A DNA stretch of 64,000 nt from Chara braunii (taxonomy: Eukaryota; Streptophyta; Charophyceae; Charales; Characeae), in the NCBI GenBank assembly GCA_003427395.1, contig BFEA01000012.1:4870797-4934796 (forward strand), given 5' to 3'. Below, one piece after another: positions 1 through 11,193 of the stretch (position 1 is its first letter; every line of letters begins with the position of its first letter). A program made the position numbers and the translations under genes. Under the pieces are notes generated by a model. The model saw nothing but the letters and a program-made list of their open reading frames with translations, was not told where the DNA came from and did no database searches.

Positions 1-124
1 GAGAGAGAGAGAGAGTAAGGGAGTGAGAGAGAGTGAGAGAGAGAGAGAGAGTGAGAGTGAGTGGGAAAGCAGAAGCCGGGAAGTGTGGGAAAGCAGAAGT
101 CCGACCAACAGTGAACTGCGTCAG

Positions 125-3100
125 ATGGCGATAAAAAAAAACCAAAGAGTCTACCGGAAGGTCGAATCGACCCTCCTCTTCAGAGGTGCCATGAGGCAAC
201 ACGTGGAAAGGTCATTGAGGGGAGGATACAGAGGAAGTGAAGATGAAAGGAGGAAAGAAAAAGAGGTGGTTAGCCCGGCAGAGCTATTGAGGGGAGTCGG
301 GGAATAGAAGGAACAGAAGGAGAAGGAGAACGCTGACCAACGGGCGCAATCATATCTAACTCCTCGGCTATCATGGGCAGATAGGGTCAAGAAGCCCTTC
401 GCAAAAGAATCAATCTCTATCACAAGAAAACCAGAGGGAGTCGATGGGGAGGAGGAATGGAAAATCCCTCTGGAGAACATCTCCTCGGCGAGGTTTTTTT
501 TCCTTTCGCGCTTGCTAACGCGATCTGATCAGAGAGTGCACAGCCAAGGGGGTAGAACAACAGTAATTCGGGCACTCCCGATAGAGAAAGTCAGAGAGAG
601 GCAGGAGCTCTACATCAAACACGTGAGCAACTGAGTCTTCTACGATAACGCGGTGTACAAAACAACTAATGACAAAATTTTGTGGATCCGAAAACAACTG
701 GCGTTCCTAGATGGGGGATGGGAAAATGCACAAGACGCCTTTCTGATCCACCCCGTCTCAACAACCATCTTCACGGTCCTTAGTATGCACGAGGAGGACA
801 AACGGCAGATGGACAGATGGCGTTCCATCCGCTGCAATAGATCTGAAGTAAGAATCTACCCCTGGTCCCCCCCGAGAAAACAGAAACCAGAGGAAAAAAG
901 GGACCGAATGATGGCCGACCACTTTTGGGTGGAATTCAGACACATCCCCATAGAAGTGCAGGCGGCCTTCGTGCAGGAGTTCGGGGAGAAGCATGACATT
1001 CTTGATTTCATCGATCCGCTGCCACCGCATGTGGCAAAATGCGATGACTACCTCATGCTTGCTCTGCATCTGCTCGAAGGCCGGCCCTTCTCAATCGACG
1101 ATGTCATCCCCTATCGAATTGGAGATAAGGAAATACATATACACACGGCTCACAAGTTTAGACCGTGGTGTTTCAAATGACAAGTTTACGGCCACCTATA
1201 CTCAGACACAGCGTGTCCCTCGCACCCGGTGAATCAGTCCAAAATTACTGGAAGGTTAATAAGGGACCCTTTCCGAAGCTCTCACTGGCGTACGGTAGAC
1301 CCGGGATACGAGGGGTGGTTCTACAGGGTCACCAATGGAGAGGAAGGGGAGGGGGGGGGATGGGTGTGGGAAGGCACGGGTGAACCTGACCCGAGGACCA
1401 AACCCCCTGAGACATGGACTCCCCCAAAAACAACTGAGGTGCATGCAAAGAATAAGGGGAAACATGGGGAGAACCAAGGAGGGAACGAACAAAACAGGAA
1501 GGTAGGAAAGGGGGCGCTGGAGAAGGGGGCAGGAACATCAACGGGTGGTGCAAGGGAGGAGCAAAAAGGAAAAGAGAAAGGGGGTGAGAAAGGAAAAGAG
1601 AAGGATATAGCATCAAGCTCAGAGAACAGATTTCCCCCCCTCGGCCAGATCGAGCAGGAGGGGGAAGGGCAGCCAATGGATCGAGCAGGAATAGACGAGG
1701 GAGGAGGGGGGAACTTAATGATGGAAAAGGAAGTTTTGAAGGAAGTTTTACAGAAGGGTAAGGACAAGAACAATGATCTATCTGAACAGAACCCTAAGGA
1801 CCTCTATTGCAGCTTGCAGGCTTGTCACCTGCAGACCGAAGTAATAGGAGATGTCCCCCCCCCCCCCCCATGGACCTGGTGATTAAATCCCCACCGGTGG
1901 TGGAAATGAGATTGGAAATAGTTGCAGACTGGATCATCCACCACCTGTGGGCACAATACCCACATGCAACCCAAATGTTCTGGGGAAATGCCAAAGTCCA
2001 GCTCTGCGCAATTATGAAAGGAAGTCCTACGCTTGAGAAGATTATGACAGCAACGGCACGGGAACCTAACATGTGGAGGGAGACCCTCAGACGTATCTAC
2101 TGTAAGACCCTCCCTTTCTTCCACCCCCCGAATAAGGAAGAGGAGCAGGCAGAAAAAAGAAAGTATCTGGAGCGGGGACAGGGCGACAAGGGAGAAGAGG
2201 CGCATGGGAAACGAGCTCGGTCGATAGGGGATAAGAAGGGGATGGGGGAAATGGAAAAAGAGGTGGAAGGGGAAAAGGGGAGACAAGAAGGAGGAGGAAA
2301 GGAAGGAAAACATCATCAGCAGGAACCACTGGACGAACATGCAAAGGATGCACCCGACCCCTTGCGTGGGGCGTTCGGACCAGAGCCAATGGATTTTGAG
2401 ACAGCAGGTGCAGAGGGAGGCCAATCGCGAGAAGACCCCGATGCCCCCCCTAGCGGTTTGGACATCGAGAGCAAGCTCCAATCTGTAGCAGACTGGGTCA
2501 TCACACACCTCAAGACACGTTGCACGAGAGAAGGACAATTAGGGGGGATAGAGAAATTCTGGGATAGAACATACGTTGAGTTATTTGGCATACTGGACAA
2601 AAGCCCTACACTAAGGGAAGCCTTAGAGAAAGGTCCGTCGATGCACCATACATGGAAAAAAGTCTATCAATGAATCCTACACATCTCTGTAGCCCAATTT
2701 CAGTCGCCACCGGAACCCCCCGACCTTCCCCAAGCCCCATCCACTCCCCATCCATCATCACCTCCTCTTCCAGCCTCCTCCTCCTCCTTATCACGGACGC
2801 CGTCACAAGAAAAGGATATGGAAGAAGAGGTCACAACACTGCCGGAACCAAGGAGAAATGACGGTGAGAAGGAGAAAGGACAAGAAGAGGAAGAGGAAGG
2901 AAACAAGGAATTAATATCACGCAGACAAAGAGTGCAGCAGGCGGTAGAAAAAGAGCTACATGAAAGAGCCCTCATGGCACGAGCGGGAGTGACTCTAATT
3001 CCCTTGCGCAAGATAGGGGGGAAATGAGAATTAGGATTGAAACCTGCAGGTACCGGGGACAAACATGGAGATGTCACCCTACCCGGCTTTGAGTTAATTA

Positions 3101-3411
3101 ATATATGGACCAGTACTGGGATGCGTGACCTCATGTTTTGGCGGCAAGTGGAGGACTTCCTTAAGGAACAATATGGGGCAGGAGTCCAGGCCACATTGCA
3201 GCAAGGGAGGGAGTACCCCCAGATTGCAAGTATAGATGTGTACCTCAAGTTTGACGACAACAAGGATTCATGACTCCAGTGGTTTGGCAAAAATCAGTTG
3301 TTGGACCTGCAACTACTTAAGCTAAAAGGGAACAAAACCTGGTCCAAAGGAGACCTTGCAGTTTGTATTACAAGGATAGTGAGAAAAGGGGTTCTCACGG
3401 AAATCAACTAG
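125..3411 (+). pseudogene. LINE A ORF1 (RNA-binding/gag-like), broken
   Basis: The start is placed at the ATG at 125; the frame is also open upstream to 23. The protein frame runs in frame 2 from 125 to about 1860 with in-frame stops at 305, 632 and 1178. It then changes frame at a run of 15 C (1855-1869) and continues in frame 1 to a stop at 3409, with further TGA codons at 2671, 3025 and 3271. A SWADRVKK motif near 385 and a conserved block at 900-1170 (FWVEFRHIPIEVQAAF...) resemble plant LINE ORF1 proteins. The middle is very rich in Lys, Glu and Gly. Two related segments (VADWIIHHL near 1921, VADWVITHL near 2486) form an internal duplication. By family it should bind element RNA. The product is inferred and the copy is dead. 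Confidence 0.65.
1855..1869. repeat. C15 homopolymer at ORF1 frame break
   Basis: A run of 15 C residues sits exactly where the LINE A ORF1 frame changes. A length change of this tract would explain the frameshift; sequencing error here is also possible. Confidence 0.7.
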
Positions 3412-3491
3412 GATCAACAAAAATGGTCGCCGGTCTGATATGAAGAACGGAAGGCATAAAATACGGGAAGAAGGAAACTGGTGGAAGCATA

Positions 3492-3729
3492 ATGGAGGAG
3501 ATCAATATTTTATATGGCAAGAGCCCGGCGTGGAAAAATCTTATAAAAAACACAGACCTAGACCTGCGATCCATTAACGTAAATGAATTGGCTACATACA
3601 ATCCAACTAAGGTCCAAGCCATTTGGGATCAGCTGCGAGGGATAGGAGGAAGGGCTTGGCCAGATGTGGTGTGTATTCAAGAGACACACCTCATGGACAA
3701 GCCAGAGCACCATAGAGCCCACAAAACGG
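3492..3729 (+). pseudogene. LINE A ORF2, N-terminal endonuclease part
   Basis: This is the start of ORF2, with the N-terminal part of an exonuclease-endonuclease-phosphatase (APE-type) domain: INVNELATYNPTKVQ, then DVVCIQETHL, where the Glu is the expected metal-binding residue. The domain nicks target DNA to prime reverse transcription. It stops at the LTR element insertion; the codon split by the junction is completed after the insert at 32329, giving HKT then AWPHQRY. Confidence 0.85.
3726..3729. other. Target site duplication, left copy (ACGG)
   Basis: ACGG directly precedes the TGTCG terminus of the LTR element and is repeated directly after its CGACA end at 32325-32328. Counted with the terminal A of the element, AACGG also matches as a 5-bp duplication. 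Confidence 0.85.
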
Positions 3730-4784
3730 TGTCGAGCGCACCGGTCCGGCACCGCATCAGGGCAGCGCGGGACCCTTCCGGCCGCATCACGCAGGAGTTG
3801 GTTTATATTATTCGTCGCGAATATACATGGAGCTTCCGCAAGCCGCTCCGACCGAGGGCGCTAGCCATACCTCTCGCGAGCCTCTACGATAGGATAGGGC
3901 CTACGCGAGGCACGACTTACCTCCACGTTACGGGAGTTGTCACCTCCCTTCGGTGGGCGTATCCCCGCCAAGCTACCAGTCCACAGTACAAAAGCTAATT
4001 AGTTGCAATCGCAGAGGTGGACCATCCGAGGGCGTTTCTCGTTCGCTGTAGCATAGAGGGTACACGCGGTAATACTCCTCTATCGGACCCGCACGCGAAC
4101 CGCCATCTTGGGGGGCTGAAGTCCCAAGCGCGGCCTGTCATCGGTCGACTAGGACGTATCCCACACACCACGCGCACACCACTTTACGAACACAAAAATA
4201 AAACACACACAACGCGACAACGCTCCTAGCCCCTCGGTAGCCAACCCATAACTTTCTGGTGCGAAAAAAAAATAAGCGTCGCGCGCGAGATTTAGTATAA
4301 AATCGCGCGGACGCAGGACTCGCAATGCAGGCGTACGCAAGCAGTCGCAATGATGGCATACTATATAGTGCCCATAATCAAGCCGTCCCTCGTGGATCCG
4401 AGTACTGCTTATGACACTCAAGTGTCAGACTCGAAGTGTCGTGAGGGTCTAATCCTTGACGACATTGCACGGCTGAAGGAATAGTCGTGCAACCGCCGCG
4501 ATACCTCCGGCCTTTGGTCTGAGCGTCTCGGTAGGCAAGGCAAATAGGCTCTGCACGAGGGAAAATCCCTCCCCTGCAGAGCCTAGGGCTTGGGATGTCC
4601 TGGACAAGGATCTCGAATCCCGGCCCAGGACCAACGTCCGAGTAAGAAAAATTCTCAAGAAGCAAAGCAAAATAAACGAAGGAGTCCTCCCTGGGTCTTT
4701 CAGTCTTACACTCTGAAGTATGCTCTTTGTACGGAGCCCATTAATCCATGCAGGCATTCACCCTATGCACACTCATGTATATAT

Positions 4785-4816
4785 GCCTACGGTTTACCGG
4801 GCAGTTCTATTTGACG
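4785..4816 (+). mobile_element. 32-bp fragment of the hammerhead-bearing element, in left LTR only
   Basis: The segment GCCTACGGTTTACCGGGCAG and the following 12 bases run into a TA repeat. The right LTR lacks it (25048-25062 is a plain TA run). Nearly the same sequence occurs inverted at 60815-60849, directly downstream of the hammerhead ribozyme. It is probably a severely 5'-truncated retroposed copy that landed in a TA microsatellite after the LTR element had inserted. Confidence 0.6.
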
Positions 4817-4852
4817 ATATATATATATATATAGATATATATATATAAAGGG
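4817..4852. repeat. TA microsatellite
   Basis: An interrupted (TA)n run follows the 32-bp insert in the left LTR. Confidence 0.9.
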
Positions 4853-5514
4853 GAAAGTATGTGACGATCACTTCTCACAGTCTCATTGGGGTCCCTCACA
4901 GCCATACGTATATATGTGATCGCAGACAACCAAATCCAGAATCTGATTCATAGCACATACCTGCAAAAATCACATCAACGAGTCAATTGACAGCCCACGC
5001 ACTACACGGAGTCAACCCCAACCATCTTCAACACTCATACCCCTTGCTTTAGCCATGCAAGCCCCAACCTCATGTCCAACCAACCTTAATTAAATACTCA
5101 GTACCTTTGTCAAATGGTCATTCAATAAAAGTCTGGGTGAAACCATAACGAAACAATGAAATCACCAGGGTTAAAGTCTTTTAGGTTGAGTGTGGAGGGT
5201 GAATTGGAATTGAGTCGTAAACCGACGAATCGGCAAACGACCTGTTATCAGTGATAACAGATGATGATCCTCAAGGGATCGAGCTGAGTCTAGTCCTTAA
5301 CTTGAGTCGGACGATCAAGAGGACCTGTAACACATGACAGGTCAATGACCCATGCTAAACCTATAAGTTCATGAAGAACAATCTCCATATCGTGATCTTA
5401 CCCAAATCATCTTAGTTAACTATGTCTAAGCCTACCTCTAAACAATATGGTGGTGTTTCCTTAGTCAGAGTGGACTATCAAAATTGCCACCTCTCAAAAT
5501 ATAATCGATCTCCT

Positions 5515-6205
5515 CTAAACTCAGAAAATTTCGGCAGCGCTTCCCGTAGGAAAAGTATCTTTCCAGAATTTATATAAGTCCAGATATGAAAGACAGAAAT
5601 AATTTCTAACTCCAAAGAGTCAAAATTATGTCTAACTTTTTGAAATAGCAGAAATTTGGGCAGCATTCCCTTTAGAAAATACTAAGTTAGAAAGCAGAAA
5701 TAATTCCTAGTTTTGGAAAGTCAAACTTTGTCTAATTTCCTGAAAAAGCAGAAATTTAGGCAGCACTTTCTTTAGAAATGGAGGCTTTCGAGATTTATAC
5801 TAAGTCCGATATGATCTCGAAAGATAGTTCGAGTTCGACTTTAGACAAAATTTAATCAATTTCTTAGTTTTGTAAAAATTTNGGNACCACCCCTCTACAA
5901 AAGTGTTATGCCAAAATTTTCACAAGGCTACGTCCATAATTTGAAAGTAACTTTTGACTTCCCAAAGTCTAATTTTGTCTAACTCCCTGAATTAGCAAAA
6001 ATTTGGGCAGCACTCCCTCTAGAAAGGGAGACTTCCCAGTTTTTAACTAAGTCAGATACGAAAAAGGACAAAGTTGATCTTTTGACAAGTCAAAATTCAA
6101 CTAACTCCTTGGATCTGTAGAAATTTCGGCAACGCTTCCCGTAGGGAAAGTAGCTTGCCAAAATTTATACAAAGCCAAGTATAAGAAAAGATCTCAGAAA
6201 ATGCA
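5515..6205. repeat. Degenerate ~120-bp tandem array in left LTR
   Basis: About six diverged units, each starting near GAAATTT(C/G)GGCAGC and followed by a short hairpin such as CTTCCC-GTA-GGGAAAG or CTCCCT-CTAGAA-AGGGAG, then GACAAAGT/AACTCC spacer sequence. AT-rich compared with the rest of the LTR. The right LTR carries the same array. No coding potential. Confidence 0.75.
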
Positions 6206-6464
6206 AGAATTGACCTAAGTAAAAAAAAAAAATATAGAAAATGCAGGAATTGACACTAACTCCTATGGCTCTAACACGTGGCGAGCAACTAAAACAACTA
6301 CCTATCAATCTGAAACTCATACTAAGTAGTGGCCTCACTCAGTCACATGCAAGCCAAACCACAAGGGTAAGCACTCTCACCATCCCAAAGTCAACCTGAA
6401 CAAACAATAGTTCATGATCTCTCAATGATTTAACCCTTTATATCCGACTTACATAAGACATAGG

Positions 6465-7405
6465 TCAGGCCGCCTGAACTTACAGAACAGCTCAACTTAG
6501 CCAGGCCTAGAGTCAGAATACCTAAGCTTATAGAGCGTTCTGACTTGACCAAATATACACAAAAAGAGGGCACAACTACTTTTCTCTTCTTTGGGCACAT
6601 GACTAGACCACTCTAGTCGCCCTAGACTGTTTGAAGTATCCAAGTTATATATACTTATCTTTACCTTTGTCTTCTAAGGTTGCATATGAATGAACTAACT
6701 TAAGTTCAGCCTGCCCCAGTTTACCATCCATTCTATTCTTAGTTGTACTTTCTTCAAGTTGTGATACGGCTATAGTCAGACCACCTACACTTATAAAACA
6801 GTCTGATTAGCTCGTTCTTAGATAGAGTAGTAATAAAGTATAGCCAAGTTATAACCATTGGGTTCCAACATGTGCGAGGCTTTGAGCCAGATCCCATGAA
6901 CTTACAGAAGGGTCTTAACTCTCAGCCAGATTTGTTTCTATCTGAGCCATTATGTGTGTGACATCGAGTCAAACCCCCTAAACTTACAGAAGGGTCTGCC
7001 TCTTTGCCAAGATTAATTCTTCATAATAAAGAGCAGGAAGAGACTGAGTCACCTGAACTTAAAGAGCAGCTCGGTCTCCTCATTCAGAAACCAAAGAAAC
7101 AAGTAAAATCCCAATGAAAACAAAGCAACCCAAGGCACCAAAACTTATTGAGCGCCCTGAGTCCCTGAAGATCAAACACAATCAAAACTCCTCACAAGTC
7201 AGAGCAGTCAGGCCACCTGAACTTACAGAACAGTCTGACCCTCCATACAAACCATAGCACTGGATCTCCCGAAACTTATGGGGACATCCCAGCCTCCAAA
7301 GTAATCAGACCCCCTAAACTTATAGAAGGGTCCGACTTCTCCATGCACAACCAAAATAAAACAAAGCGTTGGGGCTCCCCAAACTTATGGAGACTCCCCA
7401 GCCTT
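6465..7405. repeat. Array of 11 covarying hairpins with AACTTA loop (left LTR)
   Basis: About 11 dispersed copies of a roughly 30-nt motif with a near-constant AACTTA hexamer flanked by a 3-bp inner stem that changes in a compensated way: CTG/CAG (near 6474, 7220), CTA/TAG (6525, 7315), CAA/TTG (7140), CCA/TGG (7380). Outer arms also pair while varying: GTCAGAA/TTCTGAC (6512-6544), TCAGAC/GTCTGA (6776-6806), AGACTGAG/CTCGGTCT (7041-7077), GTCAG/CTGAC (7207-7239). Spacing is 60-130 bp. The function is unknown. Compensated changes point to a conserved fold in RNA or DNA. Confidence 0.75.
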
Positions 7406-10368
7406 AACGACCCAGTCAATCGTCACACAAAACAAACCCCCATCATGCCTTTCCCTAGATGCAGTTCCTTCTAACAATTTGCTTTTATGCAGTCAACAAA
7501 GCTGAAACTGAAACTTGACCAGACATTCATGTTTTTTAGTCTTGTTCAGTGTCCTAAAAGTCAAACCAAAAATAAAGTAAGGCTGCACGTCATATATTTA
7601 GTCAGCGATGCAATGGGAGATACAGATAGGGGTTATAATCAGGGTTTATAGAGGGAAACACAAAAGTTACCTGTCAATTCCCTGCCTCCAGAGCCTCGCC
7701 TAGGCTCCGGCAGAGCTCCCGCAATCGGTGGGTGGACTCCCCACAGAGTCTTGATGCGGTCCTACGGGTTGCAATTCCGCCTGCCGCCTTCCCCTCAGAA
7801 CAAAGACCAGACTTAGAGTAAGAAGGATAGAAGAAGGAAGTTTAAGACTCTCAGATACCAGAGGGGTGCTCTCAAGCTCACTGGAGAGGGCCTTGATATC
7901 TTGATTCACCTTAGGGCCCCGCAATGGCAGCCAATGTGACAGCTTGGTCAACTCTCTCGGTCAACCTACTGACGTGAAACTTCTGGTGACTCCTCAGACT
8001 TCTGCTCTACCCTTCTACTTTGCCCAATCTGATCACCTTTCTGGATTTCAACAATCCTCCTCAGTCTACCCGTGGCCACACAACTCCTTTCAACAGTCCT
8101 TTAGACGCAGCAGCGGTAGGCGGCGGGGGTCAACAGCAATAACAAGCAGTAGTGGCCAGCGCAACGGCAACTGTACACAGTCGGCCGTACAGCGCTGCAG
8201 CCAGCCTTAGTCCATGAGCAATAGTGGCGGCAAGCAGCGGTAGTCCGTGCGGATACACAGTTCCCGTAGTGAGATGGCCTAGCAAGGCAATGTACACCGC
8301 AACAGCTCCAGTAGCAAGGCGCAGTACATTCAACAGGACAGCGTTGTACAGCAGACACAGTGCTTTACCAAACGACACCCGAACTCAGCAATACTGCACA
8401 TCGCGGTAGAACAAGGCACATCGGCGACAGAGTACTATTCCAATAACAAAATTAGCCTCCATAACGGAGCCAGCAACAATGCATCTAACCAACTGATGGG
8501 TGATAAGGCAACAAAGCAACTAGACGGAGGGCAACACTTGCAGTGTGACCACAGCGTATGTCGAACAGAACAACTTGCAGGGAACCACATGCGCACCAAG
8601 CAGGCCAGGCAGTGGCAGGGTGCAGACGAGGCAACCCGCACATCAACACAGCGCAAGGCAGCACAGTCAACTCACGTCGCAGTTGAACCCGCAGACTTCC
8701 CTTCACTACCCAGTTTAAACAGGGCGGGCAGCACATCATCCCCATAGCTTGCATCAGCGGGGTGTAGTGAGACACAGCAACACTTAACAATGCACAACGC
8801 AAAAACTCAACTGCACACGTAGCAAAGACCTCAGGCTCAAAGCACGGCGCGTATAGCCACCGCAACAGCGCCCCGTTCTCAGCAAGGTATACCGGAAGCC
8901 CAACAAGACCAGCACCTTGACTCAGCAAAAAGCACGGCAGATGCCACCCACGGCTTCCCTGCAGCTCTCCCGTTCTACGACTAGGCAACAGTCAGACGAA
9001 CTTGCCGTTAAAACCGAGCCAATTCCATCCTCCGTATAACGGCCCGTTGGAAGCTGCTTCCTCCCCACTTGGGGATGGATCTCTCGCTGAGATCGGGCCA
9101 GAGGCACGCTGTAGAAGTCGCCCTGTTCTTTCTGCTTGTCAGGTACGTACCTCCCACCTCGTCTTTGTTTTTTCTTCTACGTATCCGACGTAGAGACCCC
9201 GCCAGATTCACTCCTCTCTCAGAGGGGTGTGCGGCACAACTTCAGAGAGGTAAGACCTCGATCTCCCTCTTTCTCCTCCCTCCCCGTCTTCTGCTCGTCA
9301 AAGCTCAACCAACGCTCAACGGTACCCTGGCCAAGAGGTAAATCTCCAACCCGCGGTGCACTACACTACTCCCGTCAATAGGATAAGCAAAATCGAATGA
9401 ATCTACCACTGGATTACGGATAGGTTCATTATCTCAAATTAGCATTCCCTCCCTCTGCGCACTTTCTTTCTCATCTAAACTCTGAGTCTACTAACCCAAT
9501 AACAGAACTGCCCTCACCATACTATTCGCCCTAGACTAAGACCTTAACGTAGAGTTCCCCTTGTCGAAATCGGTCAAGGAATCGGTCGTTTCGACAATTT
9601 TCCTCCTTCTCCCGCCATAGTCACTACGCAATGCTTTTCTCGGCCAGCTCATAATCTACTAACTCTTCGCTGATTCTGACTTCGGAATTGGGGTCGCCAC
9701 GTCTGAAAACCCCCGATCCACGCCGTTATTCGCCCAAATCCGCCCTCCAACTAGTGAGTTATACGATTTCCTTCCTCCTCTCTCCTCACTCCGCCATATC
9801 CCGGTGCAGCCGGTTTCTCACTAACTCCCTACTCTGTTGTTCTAACACTAAAACTGACTCTACCCGTGGGTTCGCCCGGGGTGGAAGCCTCAAGATTGCC
9901 CCTTCCCCCGTCCGATTCCGTGAAGAATCACGCGGGTTACCCTCTTTCTGCTGCGCCCCGTACCATCTCCCCGCCATACCACCTTCTGCATGCACCCGGC
10001 GCCCGCCGTCGTCCGGGTTCATCTGTTCGTTTCATCCTTCTCGTTGTCCGCTGTTCGTCGCCCCTTCACCCAGCACCTGCCCTGTGGCGCACCGCTCCCC
10101 TCCTACCTGCTGTACCACCCAGCTCAAACGCTCGCCACCGCCCTGTCGCCTTGGCCCACCACCCACTATTCATCACTGCCTAACGCATCGGGCACGATAT
10201 ACCGTCCCGGTTCGTTCACTCTCCCCACCTACTGCGCCCGTCGGCTTGCCTCTCTGCCCTCCCTTCCCGTACCTGGCGCTCGTCGCCCCACTGTGCCAAC
10301 ACTTCACGGCTCGACGACGTTCGACTGTAAAAAAAAAGAGAACAATGCCCAACCATCGGGCTTTCCTC

Positions 10369-10450
10369 GTATTATATGTGTGTCGTCCTAGCGCCCGGGC
10401 CATGCTAATCTACTCTGTATCGATCAGCCTACTACGAACGCCCCGAAGGG
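10369..10450 (-). ncRNA. U6-like block A in left LTR
   Basis: Read on the minus strand it contains the U6 core segments GATACAGAGTAGATTAGCATGG and a CCCTTCGGGG-like 5' hairpin, but the section between them is diverged. A U6-derived relic, not a working snRNA gene. Confidence 0.7.
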
Positions 10451-10785
10451 CTTACCTCCGGCAGTGCCCCATGGAGCCAAAGGCGGTGCGCAACTCGTTT
10501 TTCCAAATGCACCGGGCCCTACTTCTCGCCCGGGTTCGGTCCTCCTCCCCCAATTCTATTGCCCTGGCTCTCCGACCAGCGCCGCTTCCCCGCTTACCTC
10601 GTCCGGTTCATGCCCGGACTCACAAAAACTCTGCAGTGGCCAAAAGCTGGCCCTTCCAACCTTCTACGTCCGGCCACACAGCAGTGCGGCATATTGTCGC
10701 GGCGGTACTACCGCAAGACCCCTCCCCCGCTTTTTACCTTCACGTACCTGGCGCCAACTATGTCCGGGTTCCTTTCCAACCCTTA

Positions 10786-10845
10786 CGCAGGCGTCATACT
10801 AATCTTCTCTTTATCGTTCCAATTCTAACGGATGTCCAGAAGGAC
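10786..10845 (-). ncRNA. U6-like block B in left LTR
   Basis: The minus strand shows GTCCTTCTGGACATCCGTTA, then AATTGGAACGATAAAGAGAA, then GATTAGTATG. This matches U6 positions 1 to about 60 with substitutions. The copy in the right LTR has lost 26 nt of this block. Confidence 0.75.
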
Positions 10846-11002
10846 CGGGCCGGGGTAGCGCCTCGTGGCGGCACCAAAGGCCGCGCCGCCTGTCTAACCC
10901 CCACAGTGCTATTGCTCCACTTTCTTTTCTTAGCCCCTTTTGCATGCGCTTGCTCCCCTTTCCGTCCGGGTTCATCCCCAGACCTACGGGTATCAGTCGG
11001 CA

Positions 11003-11062
11003 TGCAGCGGCCAGGCTAATCCTCTCTATATCCTTCCAATTTTAACGGATGTCCCGAAGGAC
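11003..11062 (-). ncRNA. U6-like block C in left LTR
   Basis: The minus strand reads GTCCTTCGGGACATCCGTTA, AAATTGGAAGGATATAGAGA, then GGATTAGCCTGGCC, clearly U6-derived. It is diverged in the central domain and lacks the 3' third. Confidence 0.8.
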
Positions 11063-11136
11063 ACAGCCTGAGCCGCAGGGATAATCTGGCCCTAGGCAGT
11101 TCGGGACCTTTGGCTTGGCTTCCCGCGGCCCTACCA

Positions 11137-11193
11137 TCCGGGTCCGGCCTTCAGTTCAACAGTTCGGTGATGTACCCACTGAACTAGGCTCTT
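11137..11193 (-). repeat. tRNA-like A-box block in left LTR
   Basis: The minus strand carries CCTAGTTCAGTGGGTACATC (A-box/D-arm type; the right LTR has the better CTAGCTCAGTGGG) followed by CGAACTGTTGAACTGAAGG. The same succession is found at 52661-52732 outside the element, so this is probably a tRNA-derived SINE fragment captured by the LTR. Confidence 0.55.

Larger units (their letters stand above)
1..3729 (+). mobile_element. LINE A, 5' segment
   Basis: This is the left part of a non-LTR retrotransposon: a long ORF1 followed by the first 80 codons of ORF2 (endonuclease). The element is interrupted at 3729/3730 by the giant LTR retrotransposon and resumes at 32329 in the same reading frame, ending in poly(A) at 37324. 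Without the insert it covers about 8.7 kb. The 5' end is uncertain because the window opens in a GA-rich stretch (1-60) that may be flanking simple repeat or 5' UTR. Confidence 0.85.

Noticed and set aside
6465-7405. CRISPR-like array reading of the regularly spaced repeats
   Set aside because: Repeats are diverged, spacing is irregular, no cas genes are present, and the context is a eukaryotic LTR.
9688-11019. Long + strand frame of 443 codons in the left LTR, with a 438-codon counterpart at 29945-31261 in the right LTR
   Set aside because: It runs antisense to the element, overlaps the U6-like and tRNA-like blocks, is low-complexity (Pro/Ser/Arg/Leu) and its C-terminal part differs between LTRs because of a 26-nt deletion. 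Most likely chance openness in GC-rich, T/C-biased sequence.
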